A stretch of 64,000 nt of DNA, taken from Sternotherus odoratus (Eukaryota > Chordata > Testudines > Kinosternidae). Numbering within the stretch: position 1 is the first letter of the stretch; each line of letters opens with the position of its first letter. A program made the position numbers and the translations under genes. The notes beneath the pieces are model-generated. The model was not told the DNA's origin. It saw nothing but the letters and a program-made list of their open reading frames with translations, and searched no databases. Of the stretch, positions 1 to 12,168 are shown piece after piece. The stretch lies in assembly GCA_032164245.1 (NCBI GenBank), contig JAVMKO010000005.1, positions 38,530,133 to 38,594,132 of the forward strand. The letters are read 5' to 3'.

Positions 1-578
1 AAGTTCATCACCTCCAGCATAGGTTCTGTAACAGCCCACAGGCTATGTGGCCACTCACTGGTCCTGGGCCAAACTCATTGCTGGCATATGAGGGGACACA
101 AGTCCACTGACTTCAGAAGTGAGTTTGGTTCAAGCCTTCACAACATACATTTTACCATCACACAAAGGGAAAGAAAAACACCAAAGACATTTACAAAAAT
201 TCCTCTCATTGGATTCACTTGTAGTCCTGCGGGCGTCCAAGGGAGTTTTGGACAGCACCCTGAGAAAACAATTCTCTAAAAGCAAAACGGTCCTTTCTCA
301 GAAAAGCAAAACCAAGGAACATGACTCAGTCATTGGGCTAACACTTCCCCATCGCACAGTTTAAGCCTGTGGCTGCCAGCATCTCGCTGACATGGGATTA
401 CAGATCTGTCTACTCTAATGAAGAGTGAGACATAGGATCTGCAGTGAAAATTAAAGATCCTGAACACACATTTAAAATACAATTTGGGCAACTTAGTTGC
501 ACAGACATCTTAATTAGAAATTGTCTAACTTTTGAGTACTTGACTTTTCAACCTTCACGTTAACAGGTCTGTTGTTAT
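1..578. other. Unassigned sequence, no feature seen
   Basis: I see no recognisable repeat terminus, exon with plausible coding bias, or RNA gene here. The short open frames on the plus strand overlap one another in different phases and look like chance frames. The stretch ends at the target duplication of the solo LTR that begins at 584. Confidence 0.5.
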
Positions 579-684
579 GTAATTGTCACGGCGCAATGAC
601 TCACCCCTGTGGCACCTCCTGCTGGCCGTCTGGGAACTTGCTCTTCCAGCTCGGTGCGCCCTCTACAGGCCAGTGTCTCGCTGT

Positions 685-1346
<662 letters not shown>

Positions 1347-1984
1347 CTCGCTGTCCACTGGCCCCATGTCCCTCCCGGACCCTGGTGCCCTTTCTCCTGG
1401 GGTGCTGCCCCTTGGCAATACCCCCCACACTCTGCCTCTGGGTCTCCCCTCCCTGGGGAACCCCCAACCCTCTAATCCCCACCTTGCCTCAGTCTAGGGC
1501 TACTGCTAGTCATCATCAAGCCCTGCACCATGGGGCAGACTGCAGTGTAACAGCCAGTCATCATAGGCAAGGGTGTTTGGGCCAGCTGCCCTTGCCTAGT
1601 TCCAGTACCCTCCTTAGGCCTCACTTCAGGTCTGCAGCCTGGGGAGATGCTAGGCTGGAGCTCCCCAGCTCCCTGGCCTATATCCCCAGCACTGTTCCAC
1701 CTCAGCTACCCTGTCCTGCAGGCAGCCAGGCCATGCTCCCTCTCAGCCTGGAGAGAGACTGTCTGAATGCCTGGCCACAACCCTCTTATAAGGGCCAGCT
1801 GGGCCCTAATTGACCCGGCCACAGCTGTGGCTGCTATTCCAATCAGGCTTTTTGCTGCTTTCCCCAGCCGCAGCCCTCTACAGGGCTGCCTTTTAACCCT
1901 TCCAGGGTTGGAGTGGGTAACCACCCTGCTACAGTAATAACACTACATTTTAAAACCATCTTTCAGTCCAGAGGATGCCAAAAT

Positions 1985-2315
1985 TGCATAGATTCAGAGA
2001 TTTTAAGGGCAGCAGAGACCATTATGGCCACCTAGTGTGACCTCCTGCAAACCGGAGGCTATAGAATTTCACAGAGTAATTCCTCCGTCAGGCCCATGTC
2101 TTGTAGCCGAACTAGAACATCTCTTTTAGAAAGAAATCCAGGCTTGATTTAAGGAGTCCGAATGACGACGTATACACCTAGTCCCTGGGCAATTTGTTCC
2201 AATGCTCAAGAATGGCCACTGTTAGATGTGCACTTGATTTCTAGCCTAAGTTTGTCCAGCTTCAGTGGCCAACCCTTTGTTCTGACTCTGTCTGCCTTGG
2301 TCCACAGGCAGGAAT
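1985..2315 (-). mobile_element. CR1 LINE 3' fragment
   Basis: Reads on the plus strand as the reverse complement of a CR1 3' end: TCAGAGATTTTAAGG, ACCATTATGGCCACCTAGTG, GACCTCCTGCAAA, then TCTTTTAGAAAGAAATCCA and TTTGTCCAGCTTCAG further in. The order matches other reverse-oriented CR1 copies in this window. It is only the extreme 3' portion of the element, as expected for 5'-truncated LINE insertions. Confidence 0.8.
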
Positions 2316-3828
2316 CATTCCAGCCACCAAAGAAATGCTGCCACTTCTGTTCCCTGGGGCACACAACAATGTGACACACGCATTGAGGGCAGGAAGGGAA
2401 GAATCCTGCAGCCCACTAGAAATGCGATGAGGAGGCAGAATGCGGGTACCCAAACAGGAGTGCGACTAGGAGCATAAAGGCACTTTGCTTTGTGATTAAG
2501 ATTTGCATATAGAGATAAAGACTGGCTTGGTGCAGCCCCCTCATGCCCAGGTACCATGAAAGATGGTGGTCAGAAGCACGCAGGCAAGCATGATAGCAGC
2601 CAATCATCCATTTCATGGCCCGTTGTTACCAACAGTGAGGGATCAGACATAGTACCGAACAGAAATGTGGCAAGTTGGCGAGGGCCTGGGGATTTTTGCA
2701 CTCATTCTTCCTTAATACGTATATCTTCACCTTGCACAGGAGGCAGAGACACCAGCAATAACCTAGTGTTATCAAGCTGACAAACCACAGAGGTAGAGGG
2801 GTCAGCGGTAGGAAAGATTTCTCATATGATTAATGGCATCCCACGTCAAAGCCTAAAACCTCAATGACTGTACACTCCATCCTGGTCCAGCCCTGCAAGA
2901 AGTCTGTGTGCAAGGCACGGAAACTGTTCTCCTGCTCCTTGCAATCACCACTGAGAAAAGAGATGTGCTCTGGAAGAAGCAAATACTGTGTACAAACCTC
3001 CCCCCAAAACACACATATAGGCTGAAAATATTTATGATCCAAAGAACTCAAAGGGGACTTTGCTTTGGGATAAAACACCAGCTGCAGATGGGGCTTGGTT
3101 TGGCTTTTAGTGCTTTCTGAGGACTCTGACCGAACGGTACTGCTCTGAAATTCCTCCTGATCAGGAGATTAAGAGAATGAAGGCACAAGCCTGGAAGAGC
3201 CCACCTACAGGAAGTTTATTGCACTCATTGTGCCAGATGCCACGGACTGGCTCCTCTGTGCCAAGCACAGCTCCAGGAATGGCGGTACCATAAAGGTCGC
3301 TCTGTGATCTTGAGCTGTCAGACATCAGTCTGCTTCTCAGAAGCAACTTAATGCAGCCGCCGGGTTCCCAAAGGGCCTGATTTAAAGCTCTCAATGTCTC
3401 TTAAGCGGCTCCAGCTCCAAAAGCTTCCCAGAGGCCCTTCTAGCAGCCCTGCATGAGTGCTCCAGCCAAGCCTCATTTTTCAGCTGCCCCTCATGCCCAA
3501 AACACATACTGCGGCCGGGAAATGAGGGCTAACAGAGAGCGGGGGCAGTCAGCTGTAGGCCGGTCGGGGATCCCCCTACGCCAGGCCAATCTGTGGGAGC
3601 AGGGCAAAGTAGGCAGAATGGGGAGCTAAGAAGCAGCCCGGTACATTTCTTTTGCCCGTTTCATGTATTCATGGAACAAACCTTGAACTCCTGGGTTTCC
3701 TTCCCTGATCATCATTGGTCCGTCTCTCTCTCACATCCTGGGTTTATAAGAGTCTGGCTCTTTGATCCCTTGTATGTGATCCTTTTACAGCTCAGCAACA
3801 GGGCCCTCCTATGGAGGGAAGCACAATG
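2316..3828. other. Unassigned sequence, no feature seen
   Basis: No repeat terminus, coding pattern or structured RNA could be supported. The frames here are short and mutually overlapping on both strands. Confidence 0.45.
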
Positions 3829-3836
3829 GTCTATGG

Positions 3837-4736
3837 CAGGGGTCTCCAAACTTTTCAGCCCGAGGGCCGCATTAACTATCAAATAGCAGTTCGGGGGCCG
3901 ACAACACACTCGAGGTCCAAATAAAAAAGAATCAAAACATGGATGTTGTTTTTAATTATTTATTTAATATTATTTTATTCAGTTATTATTTAATAACACA
4001 TTGATACACTACACATGAACACTACACATGAACACCTGTTCACTACACATGAACACTACACATCAACCCCCCAACTGACCCACCCAGCCAGGTCTCTCCC
4101 CCCAAAACCTCCTTTCCTCCAACCCCCAACTGACCCACCCAGCCAGGATGACATGCTTATTACACACTATTTATTATTAATTATGTATCATTACAGTATG
4201 TTTATTACATTGATTATGCAAATGACAACACTCTTCCAAGATCTCACTTTCATAGCTTGTACCACTTGGAATTGTTACAAGACAAGGCTCCTATGTTTCA
4301 TCAGGGAGTATCAGATGTGAAACAGCATGAAGGTATTGAAGAAGCCAACTTGTAGAGTTCCTCCTACACAAGCATTCAGGTCTTGAGCAGTCCATTGAAA
4401 CAACACATGTTACAACAAAGCTTAAACTTGTTCTTCATAATAATTTAAAAAACAACACTAGCTGCCTAGTTAATTTTTAAAACAGCAAAAAATATCCACC
4501 TCCCCTTCCATTTCTTATAAGGAGTCGTGAAGCTGAAATCTCCTCAGTGTGAAAGAGATGCTTGCTTTGATCTGCTTAGTTCTTGGAAGTCCAGGGGCTC
4601 TGGGCTGCTGGCCCCATGCTGCCCTGAGTTCCTAGGGACAGCTCTGTCCTCCATTAGGGAATTTTTCCCCCAGAGAACCCGCTATAACATTTCGCGAACC
4701 CTCAGGGATTCACATACCCCAGCTTGGGAACCACTG
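3837..4736. mobile_element. Non-autonomous hAT element, 900 bp
   Basis: Left end CAGGGGTCTCCAAACTTTT and right end, inverted, CAGTGGTTCCCAAGCTGGGG. These match imperfectly (about 12 of 19 positions). The flanks carry a near-perfect 8-bp duplication: GTCTATGG at 3829-3836 and ATCTATGG at 4737-4744. Both the terminus style and the duplication length fit hAT. The interior is A/T rich, contains short tandem duplications at 4005-4060 and a repeated CCAACTGACCCACCCAGCCA, and has no transposase frame. Confidence 0.8.
4005..4150. repeat. Short tandem repeats inside the hAT element
   Basis: The motif ACTACACATGAACAC is repeated about four times between 4007 and 4061. It is followed by two copies of an ACTGACCCACCCAGCCAGG block about 60 bp apart (near 4073 and 4130). 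Likely replication slippage within the element. Confidence 0.75.
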
Positions 4737-4744
4737 ATCTATGG

Positions 4745-5062
4745 TGAAATCAGCTCAGAGGACTGGGTGCCCCGTAATTGTACAATAGCATTATCAGATT
4801 ACTGTGCTGGGACCTACCACCGCCTTGGGATTAGCCCAGACTGTAAGCAGTAGCCCAAGCAGGTTGCGCTGGCTCTACCCAATTAATCATTGCTATTAGG
4901 CTCCTGGAAAAACACTTCCGTCCTATCCTTTATTTGTCTCTCAGACATTTCCTTAGCACTGTTTACCTGAGTACCTGAGGAGTGAATGGAAAAGTCACAT
5001 ACATCTGAATGGCAAATTCCTATTCAACGGAACAAAGAGTGATACCAGGTCTATAGCATCTA
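4745..5062. other. Unassigned sequence between the hAT element and Helitron 1
   Basis: Nothing beyond ordinary unique-looking sequence is visible in this short interval. Confidence 0.45.
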
Positions 5063-5274
5063 TCTATATATATAAAAGTCAAATGGTGTATGCGTGTGTG
5101 TATGCGTCTATGTATGTTCCCTTACTCCTTCCACACCGTTTGAGCTAGAGACTTGAAATTTGGTACAGTTATAGGCTTTAGGGTCCTAATCAGGGTAAGA
5201 ATCGAAAATTTTTCAAATCTCACCTCTTACACCTCCTAGGGGTGAAATTCTTTAAAGCCCATTAACATCAGCTG

Positions 5275-5690
5275 TAACAAAGTCCTGTGGCACCTTAAAG
5301 ACTAACTATAAAGTTTTGAAGCATGAGCTTTCGTGGGCTAATACCCACTTCGTCGGATGCAAGCAGTGGAAGTGTCCAGAGGCAGGTATAGAAAAGTAGG
5401 CAAGAACCAGGTGGGAGGTAAAAAGGTTAGTCCAATTAGGCTGAACCAGCTTGTTATCTCCGATCAGGGAGGGTGGGTTATTCTTCTAGCATTTGAATGG
5501 GGGGTGTGGACATGGAGAGAGGAGAAACTATTTCTGTAATGAGTGAGCCATTGTAGGTCTTTGTTCAATCCGAGATTGTTTGTGTTGAATTTGCAAATGA
5601 ATTGTAGCTCTGCAGTTTCCCTTTGCAGTCTGGACTTGAAGTTTTTTTGCTGCAGTATGGTGACTTTTAAATCTGTAATTATGTGTGGAC
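5275..5690 (-). mobile_element. Penelope-like 3' fragment inside Helitron 1
   Basis: On the minus strand it contains a decayed coding tail (residues like ITDLKVTILQQKNF) matching by eye the frame at about 22920-23115, followed by an untranslated tail with ATCCGACGAAGTGGGTAT and CACGAAAGCTCATGC. The same tail occurs after the coding piece near 24360. The GHS-x-x-DL style motif of the longer copy resembles the C-terminal GIY-YIG endonuclease region of Penelope-like elements. The fragment replaces about 50 bp that copies 2 and 3 retain (ending TTATGATGT). It is truncated at both ends. Confidence 0.6.
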
Positions 5691-5696
5691 AATAAT

Positions 5697-6392
5697 ACCC
5701 CCCTCCAACGGACCCCACACTCGCTCAGCTCTCTGCCCCCTCCCCTCCTCCAATGGACCCCGCACTCGCTCATCTCTCTGCCCCCTCCCCCCCTCCAACA
5801 GCCCCCACACTCGCTCAGCTCTCTGCCCCCTCCTCCCCTCCAACAGCCCCCGCACTTGTTCAGCTCTCCCCCCCTCCAACTGCCCCCGCACTCGCTCTGC
5901 TCTCTCCCTCCTCCCCCCCACTCCAACAGCCCCCCACTCGCTCAGCTCTCTCCCCCCTCAGGTAAGAATCGAAATTTTTTTAAATTCCCCTCCTCCCCCC
6001 CTTCAATGGCCCCCACACTCGCTCAGCTCTCTCCCCCCTCCCTCCCTCCAATGGACCCCACACTTGCTCAGCTCTCTGCCCCCTCCCCTCCTCCAACGGA
6101 CCCCGCACTCGCTCAGCTCTCTGCTCCCTCCCCCCCTCCAACAGCCCCCACACTCGCTCAGCTCTCTGCCCCCTCCCCCCCTCCAATGGCCCCCGCACTC
6201 GTTCAGCTCTCTCCCCCCTCCAACTGCCCCCGCACTCGCTCCGCTCTCTTCCCCCTCCCCCCCACTCCAACAGCCTCCCACTCGCTCAGCTCTCTCCCCC
6301 CTCAGGTAAGAATCGAAATTTTTTAAAATTCCCCTCCTCCCCCCCTTCAACGGCCCCCACACTCGCTCAGCTCTCCCCCTCCTCCCCCCCAC
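5697..6392. repeat. C-rich minisatellite, about 45-bp unit, in Helitron 1
   Basis: Units centred on CACTCGCTCAGCTCTCTGCC repeat with starts near 5705, 5750, 5795, 5840, 5876 and 5923, giving a 45-bp main period with 36- and 47-bp variants. A higher-order period of 344 bp is marked by the block CAGGTAAGAATCGAAATTTT at 5959 and again at 6303. That block is a near copy of the Helitron's own 5' subterminal sequence at 5191-5215. Related units, inverted, occupy Helitron copies 2 and 3. Confidence 0.92.
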
Positions 6393-6532
6393 ATCTAAAT
6401 GCAAGAGAATGAAATTAATTAGACAAAATGAGACTTCTGAACAAAATTTGTATTAATAAAAAACATTGTAGTCTTTTTACATCCCAGTTTCCAATTACAA
6501 ATACCCCGCACAACGCCGGGTATTTTTGCTAG

Positions 6533-9306
6533 TTTGTTATAAAGCAACCCATTGAAAATGTTACATCCTCTACTACAGAATTCCACACACTGTTTTTTAA
6601 AAGACTGCAGAAAGGCTATAATTCAGCATTCTGTTCTGTAGGCTATTTGGAGTAATTTCTACAGAAGCCAGTTGGTTTTATCCATATTCAAGTCTAGTGG
6701 ATTTTTTGGTAAGGGAAGAGATAAAGGGACCTCCTGCATGACCAAGATTAGTGTCAGAAAACATCTCATTCTCTGCAAGTCACCATGCCCTAAGAGCAGC
6801 TTCCACCCACTTAGCACCTCCTACTAGCCTAGCCAGAGCAAGGCACGCTGGGAGACCATTCTTTTACAGACTAGGGTTGTGTCTTTGCTCGCTACATGAT
6901 ATGGGGAAACCACACTGGCACAGCTGGATAACTATGTTTATTATCCGTGTACACACAACGCCTCGCTACCTGTCTATGCTGCTGCTCTGGCATGGTCCTC
7001 ATAGCTTCTGCTCTAGAGGAGCCTGGGAAGCCCGCTAGAGGGTTCCCAAATTATATAAAGAAAAATTACCCAATTCTATACACTACAATTTGGAGAAACC
7101 CCCCACAGCAGCAACTGTGCCCCCACCCGCCCCGCCCGAAAAGTCAGACACACACATACAGAGCACTGAGTGATCCCCTAAGAGCCATTCAAGTACACAG
7201 CACTGACAGTACCCCTAACCCCTTCACGGAGCATTCATCATGTCATTTCTCCAGGACCAGCCCCCTGCTGTTCTGACTCACCCCCTCTTGATCTTTAGCA
7301 ACAGCTCCCCTCCAGGAACCTCCACACCAAAGTACAGACTTCACCCTTCTCCCTGAAGAATGCCCCTCCCTCAGAACAAACATGAGCTCCCCTGCAGCTG
7401 CATTTCCACCATCCCCAGAAGCAAAGTACCCTGTCTCCTGTCCTGTGTGTTTCTCAGCACTCCAGGCCACCCCCTAGGTCTGTAGACATCTATAGACATT
7501 TTATACCTCCTGCATCTTGGCTCCTGAGACACAGAGACGGCAGGAGGAGTTTGAATTTGCTGGTGGCTGCAAAATCAGAGGGCCTAGACTCAGTGGAAGA
7601 TCTTCCTTGGGAAGTGTAGAGCCAATCTGGAAACATTTCAGAGCCTCCAAAACTGTGTCAGTCAATTCTCCGCTCTCCTCCCCATTCTTGTTATAGCTGG
7701 AAGGTTTCCCATCTCTATTCTTTCTAACTACTTGAAACGTCTGAGCTTTTATCTAATTACAGTTTTCACCACTGAATAACGAAATAGACACAGCCTGAAT
7801 AAAAAGGGGACATCGTTTGGATATATTTTGAATATTTTTGGGAAAAAATATATATTGAGGAATATTTTGGAAATTGTAAATGCTATTTCCCATTTATTCC
7901 ACTAAATGTAAATGTAGTTTCACATCTCTTCATTAAAATAGTCCAATAATAATAATTATGTTTTTTCTTCATTAATAATATCTCCTATCTTAATCTAAAA
8001 CACCTGGGGAAATTCATTTGACATGACTAAAATCTGGGATTTGGTGGATGAGGCAGTCTTTATTCAAATAAAAAATAAAATAAAATAATGTGTGAATTCT
8101 ATGAATTGCTTAGTATTGTGGCGTGTATCATGACAATTACTTGCATTAAGTGATTCTGTGGCAGCTGTAGTAGGACTGCGTCAGCTCTGTTCAGTGGTAT
8201 TTGGGGTCTGTATATATGGAGTATTCTGCAATCTGGGAGCTGGGATTCAGTTTCTATCATCCCTGTGACAGAGAGCAGGGATCCCCTTGAATGTGAAGGT
8301 TCGTTAATACTATTGCCCTCTCTGACCTGGCAGAGAGCCCTCTGCCACCCGATACAGGTTGGCACCTGCACAGGTGATACCAACAGCGGGAGGAGAAACC
8401 TGAGCTGTGCTAGGGCTGTCTTTCCTTCCTGTCTCCTTGCTGGTTTCTCCTCAGTCTGAAGGGGAACGTGAGGGCCTTTATTTGTATCTTGGCTGTGGCA
8501 ATGCACAGAATTTGCACAAAATACCCTGAGTCCGGCTGGCAGCCAAGGGGGACTTGACTGATAAAGCAAGTCTGAGATAGTTGGAGCCTGGAACAGGCAG
8601 ACACAGGAGAGAGAGCTCATGCAGGAAACTGGTTCCAAATTCAGCTTTTATTTCTCTCAGCTGCTTTCCTCTGCAGTGCTGGAGCAAGGCCTCCATCTTT
8701 TTTCGCCCTGGTTCACACCTACTTCCTCTTCACTGTTAGAGCTGAGGAACACACACTGACCTTATCTAAATAGGGGCCTCACGTTTCTTAGCCTAGAACA
8801 GAAAACCTGTCTGGCTGCCCAAATTCCTGCAGGGGTGACAGAGACAATTCCACCTACAAAAGCTCTTCAGGCTGAAACAGCTGCTTTTGTGGCTGCTTGG
8901 GTTTTCTGGCTGGTGGTCAGCTCCTGAGGCCCTCTCTGCAAGACACTCACTCCACTTGCTTCCAGTTCTCTAAGCAAGTCCCCACAGATCAATTCCAAGG
9001 CCAGGATTAATGTGCACAAAGCAGCCAGGCCAAAACACACGGCTTGATTCCAGTACCAAGTATAAGGCAAATTCAAGTGTGACAGTGGAACAAACAGAAT
9101 ACACGCTTGCATCTCGTGCAGCCCCACACAGAATGTAACACGAACAGCAGTCGGCATGGCTCCAGCCTGACAAGATTCCATAAAAGCAGTGTTTGCAACA
9201 CAGCAGATCTCAATCGGAGGTACTAGAGACTGAAGAGATTCATGAAGAGAGATGGAGACTTCACCTCCAGGTCAATAGTTTGAATGGTCCAGTCAGGAGC
9301 AACTTA
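6533..9306. other. Unassigned sequence; A/T-rich patch near 7790-8090
   Basis: No gene or clear repeat terminus. An A/T-rich patch with TATATT-type motifs runs from about 7790 to 8090 and ends in an (AAAAT)-like run. The minus-strand 179-codon frame at 8099-8638 is not recognised and has no supporting features. Minus-strand AATAAA-like hexamers near 8478 and 8648 could mark a degraded LTR between about 8260 and 8860, but I could not find matching termini. Confidence 0.4.
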
Positions 9307-9581
9307 AAGGGCTTGTCTACACTTCAAGCTGAGCTGCTGTAGCACTTATTGAAGATGCAACCTATGCTGATAGGAGAGCTTCTCCTGTTGGCATAGGTTC
9401 GGATGACCAGATGTCCCGATTTTATAGGGACAGTCCTGATTTTGGGGTATTTTTCTTATATAGGCTCCTATTATCCCCCACCCCATCCTGATTTTTCACA
9501 CTTGCTGTCTGGTCACCCTAGCGTAGATACCCCTGAGAGACATAATTATACCGACATAAGTTTGTAGCATAGGCCAGAGCT
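9307..9581. mobile_element. GTCTACACT-type MITE, interrupted
   Basis: Begins AAGGGCTTGTCTACACTTC and continues with GGAGAGCTTCTCCTGTTGGC, a block typical of a dispersed TIR element whose relatives are at 16088-16629, 20273-20846 and 46408-46603. The body is split by the short hAT element at 9399-9520 and resumes with ATAATTATACCGACATAAG. The right terminus is decayed. Confidence 0.65.
9399..9520. mobile_element. hAT MITE (GGGTGACCAGA family), copy 1
   Basis: Terminal inverted repeats of the form TAGGGTGACCAGATG and CTGGTCACCCTA, here with TC replacing the first TA. It is inserted in the MITE at 9307-9581 and flanked by GCATAGGT (9391-9398) and GCGTAGAT (9521-9528), 6 of 8 matching. The best-preserved relative, at 61089-61211, has a perfect 8-bp duplication, which supports hAT affiliation. 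Confidence 0.8.
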
Positions 9582-12164
9582 AAGAGATGTTACCTGATGT
9601 CTGTTTATTGGCCCATGTGAAATGAGCTAGACACCTCAATCCTGTCCCTAATCGTTGCATTACAGGCACTAATTGGGTTTCCTTTCTGGCAGTCTCAGGA
9701 AAAGAGCAAAAGTTGATCACAATGGATGCTGAACAACCTTTTACCTGATTAGTAATTTGTCTTACAGTCACACCTAGAGGCACCAAACGAGATCAGACAG
9801 GGACCTATAGTGCTGCATGGGCCATACATCTAATTTCTGGAGAGACAGTCCCTGTCCCCAAAGAGCAGAGAAGAGATACAGAGGATGGGAAAGCACTGAA
9901 AGGAAACTTTGAAGTATTTCATTTCAAATTTGTCGATCAATGGGAATTTCAAAGAAAATAAAACTGTCATCACAACATTTAGATGATTTCTTCAAAGTGA
10001 CATTTTTTGTCAAAAATGTGTTTTGAACAAAAACTAAATTTCAGCCCTGTCCGCTCCAAGACTTTGCTGAACTGGTGTTTGGGAGACAGAATGCTGTAGA
10101 CCTCTGGGGCCAGAAAGAGAGCTGGCCTATGAGATGGAGAATTGAGACCTTTTTCCTCCTGTGACTGAGTAGCAGATAGGAGGAGGCAGATCACAGCATC
10201 TCTCTGTCTGGCTAAAAAAAGAGGCAGCAGCATGCAGTAAACAGACCGGCTCCTCCAGATGGATGAAGAGATAGAGTAGCAGCAGGGCAGGAGACCTGCA
10301 GTGGAGATACTGTGTCACCAGTGTTTATATTTCAAACTGTGGTCACACAGGTCAGCATTGGTCATAGTGTGAAAAGGTCAAAGGTGAGGGAGAGGGTAGC
10401 ATTCACCTCTGCCTAAGGACCAGAAGAGCATAAGAAAGAAAAGTCAAATGTATCCACAGTTGAGAAGGAACCAGGGGCTGGAAAAAGAAACAATTCTGGA
10501 TCAAACAGAACAGTTGGCCAACCAAGCTTATACCCAAAGCATGTAATTCCTCTCTGTAGAAGAGGTAGGCATACTCTCTGCTCACACATTGCACAGATCC
10601 CATGAAGCATCTCAACTTTACTCCCTGTCTCCCTTGTAAAGACCTGTTTTTACTCCTCCAATTCTATCTTCAGTTCCTTGGGGGCCTTCGCCCTTGGAGT
10701 GCTTAACACAGGATATTGGATAGGCACCACTAAAAAGCAAACATTCCCAATCCACTGAAAATGTTATACTCTTCTGCTACTACCTTTCAAAGGCAAAGTT
10801 TGTTTCATGGAGGTAGGGAAGTGGGGGGAGAGACTCAATTTCTTAAGCTGGTTAAATATTTCACAACAAATGCACTGCAATTCCACAGAGTAGCAGGACT
10901 TTGGTTTGATTTGACCACAGCCGAATCCTTTAGAATTTGCAAATGTTTGTCTCACTTTGTTGATGGCACATATTCAATCATGGATACAAGTATCTGATGA
11001 AGAACACAAGTATTCTGCCCACTTGGGTATTTTGAAGCTTAAACACTGATTACCATCATCAGCTGATTATGAATAATTCTTAGATGGCCAGACATTCACT
11101 TGTGAGAGTCACTGAATACTGCCTAAATTAGCAAATATGGAGCCTGGTTTGGAAATTCTTTGCCAAGCCAAAAGAGATCAAAGTCAGTTGGATGTTTCGT
11201 TAGGAAATACTAACCCAGCTCTGATAATTTGCCTGATTGCAGGGGAAAAAATGCAATGTAAGAAACAAAAATAACCCGTTTTCAGGATAAAAAAGGCTTG
11301 TGCAAATTTAATTCACATACCACAGAGAGACCAACGCGAGGAGACTGTGGGAGAAATCTGAGCCACGTTGAAATCAGTGGGAGTTTTGCCATGGACTGCA
11401 ATGGAGTCATGATTTCACCCTGAGTGTTTTGATCAGAGCGCCAAAGTAATCGGATCAGCAAGTGTTGAACAGCATGCATATTAAAACGTGCTCTTAGTCT
11501 CCTCAGGACACTTCCTCTGTGGGTTTTATACCCTCAGTCCGCTTCCCAAGTAGTGAGCAGATGGAGATGGGGGCACGAAAGAGAAGTTTGAATTAAATCT
11601 AGACAACATTGAACTAACATGCCAAGTGACTAACCTCCTCACTCTGCCACCCATTTTCATTGCTTCTCCGATCTCACTGTTGTCTGTTTTGCTCTCTGAG
11701 CCTAGCACTGTTTCTGGGCTATAGAATTAATAATAGTGCTGGGGGATGGTCAAAGGGGTCTCAACCGATTCTCAACAGGAGCTGGCCCCTGAAGTTCCTT
11801 GTCCCAGCATGTGGACTATTCTGCTGGTCCGGTGTCACACCGGATGGAGGCCAATTGAAATAAAAAGGGGTCAATCTGGATAAGAAGCTATTTACACTTA
11901 ACTAAATTTCACAAGCAAATGATTCCATGGAGAAACACTTATTTGTTGTTCTGTTGTATTTTTATTCTGTGTAGGTCTGTATATGACTAACTCAGAGAGC
12001 TCAAGATGCATAAAACACTGTATCTGAATCCAACATCAACCGATCCAGTCAGACTTTTTCCACAATCACATGGGCACAAGTGACTATTTCAATAGAGGCC
12101 AGAATCCAGGTAATCTTAAATTTCATCTGAACTCTCTTTTTTGTGAGTGACTTTGATGCTGTTG
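9582..12164. other. Unassigned sequence with faint repeat remnants
   Basis: About 9905-10050 is an A/T-rich stretch resembling decayed repeats near 15680-15838 and 61975-62145. About 11330-11420 includes GTTGAAATCAGTGGGAGTTT, a motif of the palindromic repeats described elsewhere. No coding evidence. Confidence 0.4.
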
Positions 12165-12168
12165 AAAG

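Larger units (their letters stand above)
5063..6532 (+). mobile_element. Non-autonomous Helitron, copy 1
   Basis: Starts TCTATATATATAAAAG, ends with CTAG, and sits between a host A (5062) and T (6533), the hallmark Helitron insertion with no target duplication. A short hairpin (CCCG at 5' and CGGG at 3', about 6505-6520) lies about 8 bp before CTAG, as in Helitron 3' ends. The terminal blocks recur in copies 2 and 3: TTTGAGCTAGAGACTTGAAA and the run ending CGCCGGGTATTTTTGCTAG. There is no Rep/helicase frame, so it is non-autonomous. Its interior consists of a Penelope-like fragment (5275-5690) and a minisatellite (about 5697-6390). Confidence 0.88.

Noticed and set aside
5697..6392. CRISPR-like spaced repeats
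   Set aside because: Units are contiguous and variable with no unique spacers, and the genome is vertebrate.
5683..6404. Frames of more than 200 codons on the plus strand and up to 133 on the minus strand
   Set aside because: They are the minisatellite read in several phases (period 45 is divisible by 3, so stops are rare). Pro/Ser/Leu- or Gly/Arg/Glu-rich low complexity, no start context, open in several frames at once.
8099..8638. 179-codon minus-strand frame
   Set aside because: No recognisable domain, no splice context and another overlapping frame on the same strand; possibly part of a degraded LTR.
9399..9520. Reading the GGGTGACC MITE as a Tc1/mariner element with TA target
   Set aside because: The copy at 61089-61211 has a perfect 8-bp duplication outside the TA, and this copy has a 6-of-8 one, favouring hAT.
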